Positions 26,757-35,067 are shown, counted from the stretch's first letter. The stretch: DNA of 41,163 bases from Planctomycetia bacterium (GCA_021413585.1 JAIOQB010000027.1:1-41163); one strand, 5' to 3'. Made by a program: numbers and translations. The notes: generated from the sequence alone by a model not told the origin.

Positions 26757-28022
26757 ATGCGCACGATCATGGGGTTAAGTCTTGCGCTGTGCCTGTTGCC
26801 GGCTGCCGCGCAGGCCCAGGTGTCCAGCTTCAACCAGGCCAGCATGTTGCCGCAAACCGACAACAACGCCCAGCGGTATTGGGCCGACTATCCCACGCGG
26901 GTGCAGCCGGTCGGCTACTCGACGGGCGCCGGCGGCGTGCCGCAGACCGACAACGCCGCCCTGGCGGCCGAAGCCACGCCCGGCGTGGCCGATTGCGGCT
27001 GTAGCGATACAGGCTGCTGCCTGCAGTGCGACAAGTGGTTCGGCTCGGTCGCCGGGTTGGTATTGGGCCGCAACAACCCCAACGCCTTCTGGACCACCTA
27101 CGAATCAAACAACAACCCCAACCAGGTGATGAACACGGTCGACTCGAAGGCCGACTGGAACTACGGCAGCGAGTTCCGCTTTGGATTCTGGTTCGATTGC
27201 GGGCCGCTGGCCAGCTCGTGCTGCAACGCCCGCAACGGCCTGGAAGTGGTGTACTTCTTCGTCACCCCAATGGACGGCTTTTCGAGTGTCCGTGGCGACC
27301 AGTTCCCCGCCGGCACCGTGAGCACCACGATCGACCTGCAAGATCCCACCACTGGCAGCGGGCAGGTGGAGATCGGTGGCACGGCCTCCGGTCAATACTT
27401 CGACGGAGCCACCGAGCAGCGGATCTATCGCAAGGACGAAGTCCAGGACATTGAGCTGAACTTCCTGCACGAGCAGCTTCGCGGCACCGATGCCTTCCAC
27501 GTCACCTGGTTCGGCGGCGTGCGGTACTTCCGCTTCACGGAAGGATTGATTTACGGCTCGGTGGGCAACGGAGCCGAGTTCGGCGACAACGGCGGCGCGG
27601 ACGAGGCCTACTTGAATATCCACTGCACCAATAACTTGTTTGGACCGCAGATCGGGCTGCGGGCCGACTACGCTCTGACGGAGCGGTTCGGGCTGTACGC
27701 GGCGCCGGTGATGGGCATCTTCGCCAACCAGATCAACACCCGCAGCCACCTGTACACCGGCAACGGCCTGGAAGGCTACGACATCCACGGCCAGACGGAG
27801 AACTTCTCGTTCCTGGCGCAGCTCGACGTGGGGGTGAACTATCAATTCACCGACCACTGGCGGGCGTTCCTCGGCTATCGCTTGATCGCCGCCACGGGCA
27901 TCGCCATGTCGGACAACCAGATTCCCCACTACCTGGCCGCCACGGACGAACTGGCGCAGCCCGACGTCAACGGCGACCTGATCCTGCACGGCGGCGTGGC
28001 CGGGCTGGAGTTCCGCTACTAA
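26757..28022 (+). CDS. BBP7-family outer-membrane beta-barrel protein
   Basis: A 421-residue exported protein. The signal peptide MRTIMGLSLALCLLPAAAQA ends at AQA. After a Cys-rich piece (CGCSDTGCCLQC, about 80-91), the sequence alternates hydrophobic and polar residues as in beta strands, with WFGGVRYFRF, GPQIGLRADYALTERFGLYA and FLGYRLIAATG typical of the planctomycete BBP7 family. It ends LEFRY, an aromatic C-terminal residue as in outer-membrane barrels. An AAGGAG Shine-Dalgarno lies 10 nt before the ATG. It probably sits in the outer membrane; pore or adhesive activity is unknown. Confidence 0.88.
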   Translation: MRTIMGLSLALCLLPAAAQAQVSSFNQASMLPQTDNNAQRYWADYPTRVQPVGYSTGAGGVPQTDNAALAAEATPGVADCGCSDTGCCLQCDKWFGSVAGLVLGRNNPNAFWTTYESNNNPNQVMNTVDSKADWNYGSEFRFGFWFDCGPLASSCCNARNGLEVVYFFVTPMDGFSSVRGDQFPAGTVSTTIDLQDPTTGSGQVEIGGTASGQYFDGATEQRIYRKDEVQDIELNFLHEQLRGTDAFHVTWFGGVRYFRFTEGLIYGSVGNGAEFGDNGGADEAYLNIHCTNNLFGPQIGLRADYALTERFGLYAAPVMGIFANQINTRSHLYTGNGLEGYDIHGQTENFSFLAQLDVGVNYQFTDHWRAFLGYRLIAATGIAMSDNQIPHYLAATDELAQPDVNGDLILHGGVAGLEFRY

Positions 28023-28137
28023 AGTAGGTCCAGTCTGCCGGACTGGACCTTTCGACACGGCACAGAACCCTGGAGGCGATGCCTTCGCGTAAGTTTCACC
28101 CGCACAACAGGTCCGGCTCGGCAAGCCGGACCTACTT
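28022..28137. repeat. AAGTAGGTCC paired palindrome at the BBP7 stop codon
   Basis: The arms are 28022-28050 and 28109-28137. Aligned in the same sense, they share AAGTAGGTCC, TGCCG and GGACCT, but the inner stems read AGTC..GACT in one and GGCT..AGCC in the other, so base pairing is preserved. The left arm begins in the last base of the BBP7 stop codon, suggesting a transcript-end role. Confidence 0.85.
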
Positions 28138-28308
28138 GATACGAGTTAATCACCAAGCTTCTTCAACCTCGCGTCTCAACGGCCCAACCGCTGAGGAGCG
28201 AGTCACGTGGACGCTACCTCGGCGCAACCCAACAATTCCGGCCAGGAAGGGAAGCGTCGAGACCGTCCAAGGTTTGCGATTCGCCTGCGGAAGACGTCGC
28301 GAACAGCC

Positions 28309-28354
28309 ACAGGTCCTCGGGCTCTAAACAGGGTTCGAGGACCTGTCTGTTTTT
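28309..28354 (+). terminator. Rho-independent terminator-like hairpin
   Basis: The stem ACAGGTCCTCG (28309-28319) pairs perfectly with CGAGGACCTGT (28336-28346) around a 16-nt loop, followed by CTGTTTTT. It points along the plus strand about 290 nt after the BBP7 stop, so it could end that transcript or an unannotated small RNA. Confidence 0.6.
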
Positions 28355-28362
28355 AGTAATGA

Positions 28363-28431
28363 CCAATGACCAAATTCCAATCTCCAATAACGGACGGCAC
28401 TTCTTATTGGAGATTGGAATTTGGTCATTGG
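28363..28431. repeat. Perfect 28-nt AT-rich inverted repeat
   Basis: CCAATGACCAAATTCCAATC... at 28363-28390 is exactly mirrored at 28404-28431 around a 13-nt loop. Related words occur at 21342-21420. It lies just beyond the stop of the ParA gene and just after the plus-strand terminator, so it may serve convergent transcripts. Confidence 0.85.
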
Positions 28432-28440
28432 TGATTTGAA

Positions 28441-29259
28441 TCAGGCGATCCGTCTCGCATCTTCTTGCACCGCGGCGAGTGCCGCGATCTCTGCCGCCAG
28501 CGCTCGATAATCCTCCGCCCCGTGGCAATCGGGGGCGTAGTCGAAGATCGATTGGCCAAAGCTGGGGGCTTCGGCCAGGCGGATATTGCGGCGGATGCGG
28601 GTGGTGAAAATCCGAGCGTGGGACCAGGGGGTTTGCTGCCCTCGCCCGGCGGTGAAAAACTCCTCCACGTCACCGCTGACTTCGCTCGCCAGCCGCGTGC
28701 CCGACTCGTACATGCACAGCACCACGCCGCTTAGCCGCAGCCGCTCGTTGAGCCGCCGGGCCACCAGGTCGATCGTGGAGAGCAATTTGCTCAGGCCATG
28801 CAGGGCCAGGAAATGGGGCTGCAGCGGCAGCAGCACTTCGTCCACGGCCGCCAGGGCGTTGATCGTCAGCACGCCGAGCGAAGGCGGGCAATCGATGATC
28901 GCATAGTCAAACGCGTCGGGTTCGGCTGCCAACTTGTCGCGCAAGATCCGCTCGCGCCCCACCACGCCCGCCAACTCCATCTCGGCTGCCGCCAGATCGA
29001 TGTGGCTGCCGACCACCCATAGGTTGCTCGACACCTGCGTCCGCGCGGTCGCCAGGTCCACCTCGCCACCGAGCACGTCGTACATCGTCACCGCGCCGGC
29101 CGCCGGGGTGAGCCCGAGATGCAGCGTCGCATGGGCCTGCGGATCGACGTCGAGCAGGCACACCCTGGCGCCGGCCGCGGCCAGCGCGGCGGAAAGATTC
29201 ACCGCGGTGGTCGTCTTGCCGACGCCGCCTTTTTGATTCATCACCGCTAGCGTGCGCAT
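28441..29259 (-). CDS. ParA-family ATPase
   Basis: A 272-residue ParA/Soj-type deviant Walker ATPase. Walker A is KGGVGKTT at 10-17 with the signature Lys10. Walker A' is LLDVDPQAH (35-43), and switch/Walker B is YAIIDCPPSLG (about 118-128). The family's C-terminal ...RRNIRLAEAPSFGQSIFDYAP is present. ParA proteins act with a ParB or cargo adaptor in chromosome, plasmid or protein-cluster positioning. No parB or parS-like cluster is adjacent, so the partner is unknown. A GGAG Shine-Dalgarno lies 8 nt before the ATG at 29259. Confidence 0.95.
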   Translation of the reverse strand: MRTLAVMNQKGGVGKTTTAVNLSAALAAAGARVCLLDVDPQAHATLHLGLTPAAGAVTMYDVLGGEVDLATARTQVSSNLWVVGSHIDLAAAEMELAGVVGRERILRDKLAAEPDAFDYAIIDCPPSLGVLTINALAAVDEVLLPLQPHFLALHGLSKLLSTIDLVARRLNERLRLSGVVLCMYESGTRLASEVSGDVEEFFTAGRGQQTPWSHARIFTTRIRRNIRLAEAPSFGQSIFDYAPDCHGAEDYRALAAEIAALAAVQEDARRIA

Positions 29260-29312
29260 CGGAAGAACTCCATTCCTGGCCGACGGGAATTGGCCGCTAT
29301 TACAGGAGCGGC

Positions 29313-29318
29313 ATTATA
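29313..29318 (-). promoter_or_regulatory. -10 element TATAAT for the ParA gene
   Basis: A perfect TATAAT on the minus strand lies 53 nt before the ATG. TTGGGG 18 nt upstream is a partial -35. Unlike the leaderless cases, this gene keeps a leader with a Shine-Dalgarno. Confidence 0.5.
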
Positions 29319-29680
29319 GGACTTTGCGGCAGAGTGCCCCAAGAGCGAAACTCAGCGGGATAAAGCAATCGCGAAAACGCGAAAGGGCGAAAACGCGAAG
29401 AACTTCTTCTTTGCGTCCTTTGCGAGCTTCTGTTCAAAAGTTTTTTAAAGGGTGGAACAGAAGGTCGCAAAGGACGCGAAGGAAGTTTTTGAACAGGAGG
29501 AAACGGAGGGAGCAGAGGGAATTGTCGAAGTTCTAAGTTCGGATGACGAAGGAGGGTCGAAGCTCGAAATCCGCAGGACACTTCGTCATTCGGACTTCGA
29601 GCTTCTTTCGTCATTCGAGCTTAGGCATTAGACCTTCTCTTCCTCTGTGTCTCTGTGCCTCTGTGGTTCAAACCTCGGGT
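29319..29680. repeat. Gene-free stretch with two long inverted repeats
   Basis: First pair: GAACTTCTTCTTTGCGTCCT... (29400-29435) against GAACAGAAGGTCGCAAAGGA... (29455-29487). Second pair: AGTTCGGATGACGAAG... (about 29537-29555) against CTTCGTCATTCGGACT... (about 29582-29600). A CTCTGTGTCTCTGTGCCTCT tract lies at 29645-29664. No gene was found. Confidence 0.7.
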
Positions 29681-30217
29681 TCAACGTCCTTCGCTAGAAG
29701 TGCGGGGCGGTTCAATCAGCAGGTTCTCCAGGCCCTTCGCGATTGGCCCGATACGGATCCGCCGGTCGTTGCCGACCATCATCGCCTGCTTCGCGTCGAA
29801 GCTGATCAGCAGCGTGGCGGTTTGCTGCGGTCGATCGAAGCGCAGGGCGTGGGTCCAGGTGGGACGCTGGCCGGCGGGCGCATTGCTCGGCACCGGTGCG
29901 ATGGGCGTCCAGTCGAAACTGCGGTTGAGCGTGAGCGCGTGGCGGGCGTTGGTGAAGCCGGGGGCCGTCGTTACGTCGCGGCGGCCGACGATCGTCAGCG
30001 CCTGGCCGTCGACGGTGAAATCGGCCGGTCCAGTTCCCGCCGGAGCCAACGTCAGGGCCTCGACCCTCTCGGGGTCGGCGATGCATTGAGTCGCCTTTGG
30101 GCCCCACAATTCCAAGGCCTGGTGCGTCTCGTGGTAGCGGTACCACAAGCTGGCCCCCGTGGCGCAGAGCGCGGCCACGAAGATGCCCCCGATCAGCAGT
30201 CCGCCCCGATTGGCCAT
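29681..30217 (-). CDS. Membrane-anchored protein of unknown function
   Basis: A 178-residue protein. Residues about 6-27 (GLLIGGIFVAALCATGASLW) form a single N-terminal helix, followed by an extracytoplasmic domain with no family I recognise. The C-terminal part has alternating beta-like segments (TATLLISFDAKQAMMVGND). The frame is open 80 codons further upstream, but that part crosses the palindrome at 30241-30305, so the ATG at 30217 is chosen. No Shine-Dalgarno is seen. Upstream genes are divergent. Confidence 0.7.
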   Translation of the reverse strand: MANRGGLLIGGIFVAALCATGASLWYRYHETHQALELWGPKATQCIADPERVEALTLAPAGTGPADFTVDGQALTIVGRRDVTTAPGFTNARHALTLNRSFDWTPIAPVPSNAPAGQRPTWTHALRFDRPQQTATLLISFDAKQAMMVGNDRRIRIGPIAKGLENLLIEPPRTSSEGR

Positions 30218-30240
30218 GATTGGTCTCGACGCTGTGCACT

Positions 30241-30305
30241 GTGTGCCTGGGGCAACGCCCCAGTAGCTTCTACCTGTGAACATCTGGGGCGTTGCCCCAG
30301 TCACC
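30241..30305. repeat. TGGGGC-family paired palindrome
   Basis: GTGCCTGGGGCAACGCCCCA and its inverse TGGGGCGTTGCCCCAGTCAC flank a 22-nt spacer. It matches copies at 22676-22742 and 26033-26094. It lies 23 nt upstream of the start at 30217. Confidence 0.8.
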
Positions 30306-30486
30306 CAGCACCCCATTTCCCAGGGGCACTTCAATGCCCTGCCGGTAGACTCTAATATAGTAGCCGGTGCCGCGCGGGTGCGGCGTGATTTTATAGCGGC
30401 ATTTTTCTGCCGTCGCACTCTGCTTTCATCTTGTTCCATAACGGTCGATTTCCACAACCTTTGCTTCCACAGCGGATATTATCGCC

Positions 30487-30717
30487 ATGGCCAACGAGTT
30501 CGATCCTTACCGCGAAGCCCTGGTGATGGAGCAGGCCACGATTTGGCCCGAGGAGTTCGAGACGATCGACCCGGCCACGCGGCAGCAGCTCGAAGCGCGG
30601 CTGCACGCCGCCCCGCAGGAAGCGGCCGAGCTGGAATACATCCGCAACCATACCGGCTTCTCCCGCCAGATCACCGTGACCGCCGCCGACCTGGACCGGC
30701 TGGGGGCGAAGGCTTAG
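30487..30717 (+). CDS. Small conserved acidic protein
   Basis: A 76-residue acidic soluble protein starting MANEFDPYREALVMEQATIWPEE. It has no signal peptide, membrane helix or metal motif. The sequence looks natural and similar short proteins are, to my recollection, found in Pirellulales, but I know no function. A TATTAT hexamer ends 4 nt before the ATG, with GATATT as an alternative at 6 nt, and there is no Shine-Dalgarno. aroB follows 88 nt downstream on the same strand, separated by an AT-rich inverted repeat. Confidence 0.75.
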   Translation: MANEFDPYREALVMEQATIWPEEFETIDPATRQQLEARLHAAPQEAAELEYIRNHTGFSRQITVTAADLDRLGAKA

Positions 30718-30732
30718 GGATTTCTGATTTCT

Positions 30733-30784
30733 GATTTGTGATTGATGATTTCTGATTTTTCGCAATCATCAATCATAAATCATC
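30733..30784. repeat. AT-rich inverted repeat between orf76 and aroB
   Basis: TGATTTGTGATTGATGATT is answered by AATCATCAATCATAAATCA with one mismatch around a short loop containing TTTTTC. It is flanked by tandem GATTTCT words. Confidence 0.65.
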
Positions 30785-30805
30785 AATTTCGCCGCCGAGT
30801 TGCCC

Positions 30806-31909
30806 ATGTCGTCCTCCGGCTCTGAAACCGTTCGCGTCAACCTCGCCGAGCGGAGCTACGACATCCAGATCGGCACCGGCACGCTTCAGCAGCTTGGCCC
30901 GCTGGTGGCCGGCGGCGGCAAGCTGCGGCATGTGGTGATCATCACCGACGAGCACGTCGAGCAGCCGCACGCGCTGGCCGTCGCCGAGAGCCTGTCCGAG
31001 GCCGGCGCGCAGGTGGATGCGTTGGTGGTGCCCGCCGGAGAGAAAAGCAAATCGATTGACGTGGCGGCCGACTTGTGGGAGCGGATGCTGGTGATCGAGA
31101 CCGATCGCCGCAGCGTGGTGGTGGCGGTCGGCGGCGGCGTGGTCGGCGATCTGGCCGGGTATGTCGCCGCGTCGTACGCGCGAGGCCTGGCGTTCTACCA
31201 GGTACCCACGACGCTGTTGGCCCAGGTCGATAGCAGCGTCGGAGGCAAGGTGGGCGTCAACCTGCCCGGCGCTAAGAACATGGTCGGCGCCTTTTGGCAG
31301 CCCCGCGGCGTGCTGATCGACACGGGTGTGCTCAAGACCCTGCCCGTGCGCGAGTATCGCTCCGGCCTGGCCGAAGTGGTCAAGTACGGCGTGATCCTCG
31401 ACGCGGAGTTCTTCGCGTATCTGGAACAACACGTTGACGAGATCAACCGTCGCGACGACAGCGTGCTGCGGCACCTGATTGCCCGCTCGTGCCGGTTGAA
31501 AGCCGACGTGGTCGAGATCGACGAGCGCGAGGAGACGGGCCACCGCGCGGTGCTCAACTACGGCCACACGTTTTGCCACGCGCTGGAGGCGGTGACCGAG
31601 TACAGCGAATTCCTGCACGGCGAAGCGGTGGCGATCGGCATGCTGTGCGCGTCGCGCCTGGCCGAACGCCTGGGCCGCATCGACTCCGCCACAACCGAGC
31701 GGCAGTGCAAGTTGCTGACTGCACTAGGCCTGCCCGTAGAAATGCCCGAGGTGGACCCCGCCGCCCTGCTCGCCGCCATGCGGCACGACAAAAAAATAGC
31801 CTCCGGCAAGTTGCGGTTCGTGCTACCCAGCCGGCTGGGGCATGTGGAGCTGGTGGGGGAAGTGAAGGAGGAGGATGTCCGCGGGGCGATGACCGGCGAA
31901 AACGGATAA
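30806..31909 (+). CDS. aroB: 3-dehydroquinate synthase
   Basis: A 367-residue AroB, second enzyme of the shikimate pathway: it converts DAHP to 3-dehydroquinate with NAD and zinc. NAD-binding VVVAVGGGVVGDLAGYVAA and substrate-binding QVPTTLLAQVDSSVGGKVGV are both intact. Zinc ligands are in SGLAEVVKYG (Glu), NYGHTFCHALE (His) and FLHGEAVAIG (His). The length is normal. The ATG at 30806 is preferred over a TTG two codons earlier. A hairpin (CCACGGGG...) lies 18 nt after the stop. Confidence 0.97.
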   Translation: MSSSGSETVRVNLAERSYDIQIGTGTLQQLGPLVAGGGKLRHVVIITDEHVEQPHALAVAESLSEAGAQVDALVVPAGEKSKSIDVAADLWERMLVIETDRRSVVVAVGGGVVGDLAGYVAASYARGLAFYQVPTTLLAQVDSSVGGKVGVNLPGAKNMVGAFWQPRGVLIDTGVLKTLPVREYRSGLAEVVKYGVILDAEFFAYLEQHVDEINRRDDSVLRHLIARSCRLKADVVEIDEREETGHRAVLNYGHTFCHALEAVTEYSEFLHGEAVAIGMLCASRLAERLGRIDSATTERQCKLLTALGLPVEMPEVDPAALLAAMRHDKKIASGKLRFVLPSRLGHVELVGEVKEEDVRGAMTGENG

Positions 31910-31927
31910 CATCCCTCCCCGCCCGAG

Positions 31928-31948
31928 CCACGGGGTTTGTGCCCGTGG
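31928..31948. repeat. CCACGGGG hairpin after aroB
   Basis: CCACGGGGTTTGTGCCCGTG is a near copy of the hairpin at 11375-11395, including the flanking CGAG and GGAA. Both follow a plus-strand gene by 18-32 nt, so the element may act at transcript ends. Confidence 0.6.
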
Positions 31949-32017
31949 AAGGACGGCCGCACTTCGCGAAATGAGTGGCAATCACAAAGTGCCGAACCTG
32001 TAGCACGGTCAACTGAA

Positions 32018-32410
32018 ATGACCACCGTATCCACCAACGACAAGTTCAAGCCTCCGTCAGCGCTGCACCGGTTGTTGCGAATCACGCCCGGGTTTGCGCC
32101 ACGATGGCTATTTTCCCGCGTGTGTGACGGGCTCGACCTTCTCGGTCTATTTGGGGCAGGTCTTGCTTTTTCCACAATGATGTTTTTGATTATTGCGTCC
32201 AAGGCTCCAGTTAAGTGGCCGATGGCCTTGTTTGGAATCGGGAGCATAATCGCCATCGTGCTCTATTTCCCGGTGGCGATTTCTTTTACGAGTCGCGAGC
32301 GATTCGGCCGCGCGTGCCGACGGCGTGGGGATTGTGTCTGGTGCGGTTCCCCGGGCGTGGGTGCCGACCAGCCGTGTGCCGCTTGCAAGCAGCGAGCAAA
32401 GAACGGCTGA
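32018..32410 (+). CDS. Two-helix membrane protein with C-terminal zinc ribbon
   Basis: A 130-residue protein. There are two membrane helices at about 42-62 and 65-88, and then a four-cysteine ribbon near the end (CVWCGSPGVGADQPCAAC) that likely binds zinc. Frames are open upstream to 31937 through the hairpin, but the ATG at 32018 is the first one giving sensible protein. Planctomycetes have many small membrane proteins with such a terminal ribbon; the function is unknown. No Shine-Dalgarno is visible. Confidence 0.6.
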   Translation: MTTVSTNDKFKPPSALHRLLRITPGFAPRWLFSRVCDGLDLLGLFGAGLAFSTMMFLIIASKAPVKWPMALFGIGSIIAIVLYFPVAISFTSRERFGRACRRRGDCVWCGSPGVGADQPCAACKQRAKNG

Positions 32411-32486
32411 CTGCGTAAATCGCAGGATGCCACTGCCGGCATGTCCGGCAGTGATCGACGTCAGCCCCTTCCTCAATTGCGAACCA

Positions 32487-33077
32487 TTATTTCGCGAAAG
32501 TCGTGTAAGGCCCATGCCCATAATACTTTGGCCGATCATCCAACCGAACGTGCAGCCACGCCACGCCCATTCCCGCCGTGCTCAGCCAAACCGGTCTCTC
32601 GCCAAGCCGCCGCTGCATGGCGTTGCCCACCGCTTGCCACAGTGCGTGCTGCTGAGCCTGCGGTGCGGAGCGAGTGAATGACGCCAGATGGCAGTAGGCC
32701 GATTCGGGGCCGAGGGGGCACGGCACCACCATCACGGCGTCGCCACCCAGGTTTGCAAATGTGGCGATGCCCGATGGGTCGGCTCCGGCAAATTGGCCGG
32801 CAAACGCGCTGCGGTCGGCCGGGCGGTCCAGTCCGTCGCTGCGCAGCAGGACGAACTCGAACGCGCGGCCGCCTGTCGCGGACGTGAGCGGCGGAGTCTC
32901 CCAGCGAAACGCCCTGAACGGGGAACCCGCCAGCAACTCGATAAAAAACGTCTGAAACGCCGCATCGTCCTGCCACAGCGTCAGCACGTCCGCGTAACGC
33001 ACCGCTTCCGCGCCGCGCAGGATTTGGAACTTCTGAACGCGGTTGTCGCTGGCTTGCTCTACGCGTGCTTCCCACAT
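32487..33077 (-). CDS. DUF6940-family protein
   Basis: A 196-residue soluble protein with the features I recall for DUF6940: a start of the form MWEARVEQ, FRAFRWETPPLTSA, RAFEFVLL, FANLGGDAVMVVPCPLG and a C-terminal RPVWLSTAGMGVAWLHVRLDDRPKYY. No signal peptide or membrane segment is visible. The highly conserved C-terminal block suggests an enzyme active site or ligand site, but none has been established to my knowledge. It lies downstream of the kinase gene on the same strand with a 39-nt gap. Confidence 0.8.
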   Translation of the reverse strand: MWEARVEQASDNRVQKFQILRGAEAVRYADVLTLWQDDAAFQTFFIELLAGSPFRAFRWETPPLTSATGGRAFEFVLLRSDGLDRPADRSAFAGQFAGADPSGIATFANLGGDAVMVVPCPLGPESAYCHLASFTRSAPQAQQHALWQAVGNAMQRRLGERPVWLSTAGMGVAWLHVRLDDRPKYYGHGPYTTFAK

Positions 33078-33116
33078 GGTTTCGCTTCTAATATTGTGTT
33101 CGACTGTTCGCCTCGT

Positions 33117-34481
33117 TTACCCCAACAGCGCCTGCACCACCTCTTCCGCCGTCGCATATCGCTCCGCCGGGTTCTCGCTCAGGCACTTGCCGCACACCGC
33201 CGCGAGCGGCGCGGGAATATCGGCCCGCCACGTTGTCGGCGGCGGCACGGGCATGGCCGCACGAAGCCGCGAAAGGAGGTTGTCAGTATCGGCAACCGGG
33301 CCGGCAAGCTCAACAGGCATTACAAATGGCGCATGCCCGGTCAGTAGCGCGTACAGGATGCCGCCGATGCCGTAGATGTCGACTGCCACGGCCGGTTCCG
33401 GGGCTTCCGCTTCAAGCAATTCCGGCGCCATGAACGCGGGCGTGCCGCCGACGTCGTGCGATGCGTCGCCCGTTGCCCCAGCCAACCGCCCGCTGCCGAT
33501 CAACCGGGCCAATCCAAAATCGGTCACGAACACGTGGCCCGTTCTATCCAGCAGGACGTTGGCCGGCTTGAGGTCGCAGTGAATCACGCCGTGCTGGTGG
33601 GCGTGCTCCACCGCGCGGGCCACGTCGGCGGTGATTCTTACCGCTTCGGCGATCGCAGCCGGGCCGGCTTGTAGCGCGGTTGCCAGATCGTGCCCTTCAA
33701 TCCAGTCCATCGCCAGAAAATAGCCGCCGCTGGGAAAACGCCCCAGGCCGTGGACGCCCACGATGTTGGGGTGCCGGAGCTGGCCGACGATCCGCCCCTC
33801 CTGCAAGAACTGCTCGACCGCCAGGGCATCGTCCTGCCGCGACTTGAGCAGCGCCTTGATCGCCACCTGCCGCCCGAGGCTGCGCTGCAACGCGCGATAC
33901 ACCTTGCCCATGCCGCCGGTTCCCAGGTGTTGCTCGAGCACATAGTCGGCAAACGGCAGCGGCGCCCTGGGGTCCGGCGCGGCGGCAAAACGCGGCGGCC
34001 GCACCGCGGCAGCGACCGCTCCATCGGCCGCCAATTCAAGATCGATGCGGCGCAGGAGCGGAATCAGCGCCGCGAAGTGCCGGGGATAGTTGGCAAAAAA
34101 CTGATCGTGGCTGGGCCGATCCCCCCACAACTGCCGCACGCGGTACTCTTCCGCCATCAGCCACGTCGGCAGGCGGTCGACCGTGCCCAATTGATCGAAC
34201 TCGGCGGCATACCTATGCAACGTCGGCCGGACGCGCAGCCCATCATCGGCGGAGGAGTCGGCCTGGATTTCGCCCGGCCCCTCACGCCAACGATATTCCA
34301 GATCGACGGCGATCAGCTCCAACAACAACCGCTGGGCGTCGTCTGGGCCAAGCGGCGGATCGGCCGACAGGTAGTCAGCAATGCCCGGCACGACCCCCTG
34401 CCGCCAGGCGGCTTCAAACGCTTCGATGCGCGATTCGATGATTTGGGTTGGTTGCATGGCGGTTGACGTGGTTGGACGCAT
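33117..34481 (-). CDS. Serine/threonine protein kinase (HCD catalytic loop)
   Basis: A 454-residue Hanks-type kinase. Residues about 1-175 form a planctomycete-style N-terminal region with no named domain. The kinase domain spans 180-454: glycine loop GTGGMGKVY (187-195), VAIK Lys209, Glu228, catalytic loop HCDLKPANVLL with Asp303 and Asn308, DFG 321-323 and APE 352-354. The usual Arg before the catalytic Asp is Cys302, so it is a non-RD kinase. No membrane helix or sensor domain follows. The ATG at 34481 starts 1 nt after the sigma-factor stop, with GAGGG as a Shine-Dalgarno, so the two are translationally coupled. Confidence 0.93.
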   Translation of the reverse strand: MRPTTSTAMQPTQIIESRIEAFEAAWRQGVVPGIADYLSADPPLGPDDAQRLLLELIAVDLEYRWREGPGEIQADSSADDGLRVRPTLHRYAAEFDQLGTVDRLPTWLMAEEYRVRQLWGDRPSHDQFFANYPRHFAALIPLLRRIDLELAADGAVAAAVRPPRFAAAPDPRAPLPFADYVLEQHLGTGGMGKVYRALQRSLGRQVAIKALLKSRQDDALAVEQFLQEGRIVGQLRHPNIVGVHGLGRFPSGGYFLAMDWIEGHDLATALQAGPAAIAEAVRITADVARAVEHAHQHGVIHCDLKPANVLLDRTGHVFVTDFGLARLIGSGRLAGATGDASHDVGGTPAFMAPELLEAEAPEPAVAVDIYGIGGILYALLTGHAPFVMPVELAGPVADTDNLLSRLRAAMPVPPPTTWRADIPAPLAAVCGKCLSENPAERYATAEEVVQALLG

Positions 34482-34482
34482 C

Positions 34483-35067
34483 TCACCCTCGCAGCTCGCG
34501 GGCCAGCGTGTCGTGGGCAGTCTCAATCATCCGCCGCACGGTGCGCTGCGAACAGTCCACCGTGGCGGCGATCTCGTCGATTGTTTGTCCCTGCAGCCGC
34601 AGCTCCAGCACGCGACGTTCGGTCGGGCTGAGGCGCTGCATGAATAGGTGTAGCTGCTCCGCTACCGCGGCCGCTTCGTCCGGCGTCGGTTCGGGCGCAG
34701 CGGGATCGGCGGCGCTGGGCTGGCTGCCGTCAGGGGCGGCATAGGATTCGCGGCCGATGTTGCGGCGGGCGGCGGTGTGACGCTCGATCTGGCCGTGCAG
34801 CTTGTTGAGCGTGATGCCGGCCAGCAGCCGCCACAGGTCGCCCGCGCGTTGCAGCACAAACTGGCCATCGCGGGCATGCACGAAAAAACTCCGGTAGGCG
34901 GACTGCACGATGTCTTCGGGATCGATCCGCTGGGCCAGCCGCGGCGAAATCCGCCGGCGGGCCAGCTCAATCAACCGCACCAGGTAACGGTCGAAGATCG
35001 CACCGGCCGCCGGCCCGTCCCCCGCCCGATAGCGGGTTAGCAGCTCTTTGGACGTGTGCGAGTCCAT
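34483..35067 (-). CDS. ECF-type RNA polymerase sigma factor (kinase-linked)
   Basis: A 194-residue sigma-70 family factor. Region 2 has DRYLVRLIELARRRISPRL and DPEDIVQSAYRSFF. Region 4 has LSPTERRVLELRLQGQTIDEIAATVDCSQRTVRRMI, a typical helix-turn-helix. The spacer (about 110-140) is Pro/Ala-rich. Such factors coupled to a Ser/Thr kinase are a known planctomycete ECF type, where phosphorylation is proposed to control the factor in place of an anti-sigma. The ATG at 35067 is chosen; a GTG at 35115 would add 16 residues. It is followed by the kinase gene with 1 nt between. Confidence 0.93.
   Translation of the reverse strand: MDSHTSKELLTRYRAGDGPAAGAIFDRYLVRLIELARRRISPRLAQRIDPEDIVQSAYRSFFVHARDGQFVLQRAGDLWRLLAGITLNKLHGQIERHTAARRNIGRESYAAPDGSQPSAADPAAPEPTPDEAAAVAEQLHLFMQRLSPTERRVLELRLQGQTIDEIAATVDCSQRTVRRMIETAHDTLARELRG

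Noticed and set aside
27105..28124. Minus-strand frame of 339 codons
   Set aside because: It is antisense to the BBP7 barrel gene, which has a signal peptide, Shine-Dalgarno and family motifs.
28200..28300. GGCCAGGAAGGGAAGC resembling the SRP RNA core
   Set aside because: The conserved GGTCAGG-GGAAGG-AGCAGCC pattern and flanking helix are not formed.
28309..28354. GGGTTCGAGG hairpin resembling a tRNA T-arm
   Set aside because: The loop is 16 nt (or 9 nt in an alternative fold), no acceptor, D or anticodon arms are found around it, and it ends in a T-run, so it fits a terminator better.
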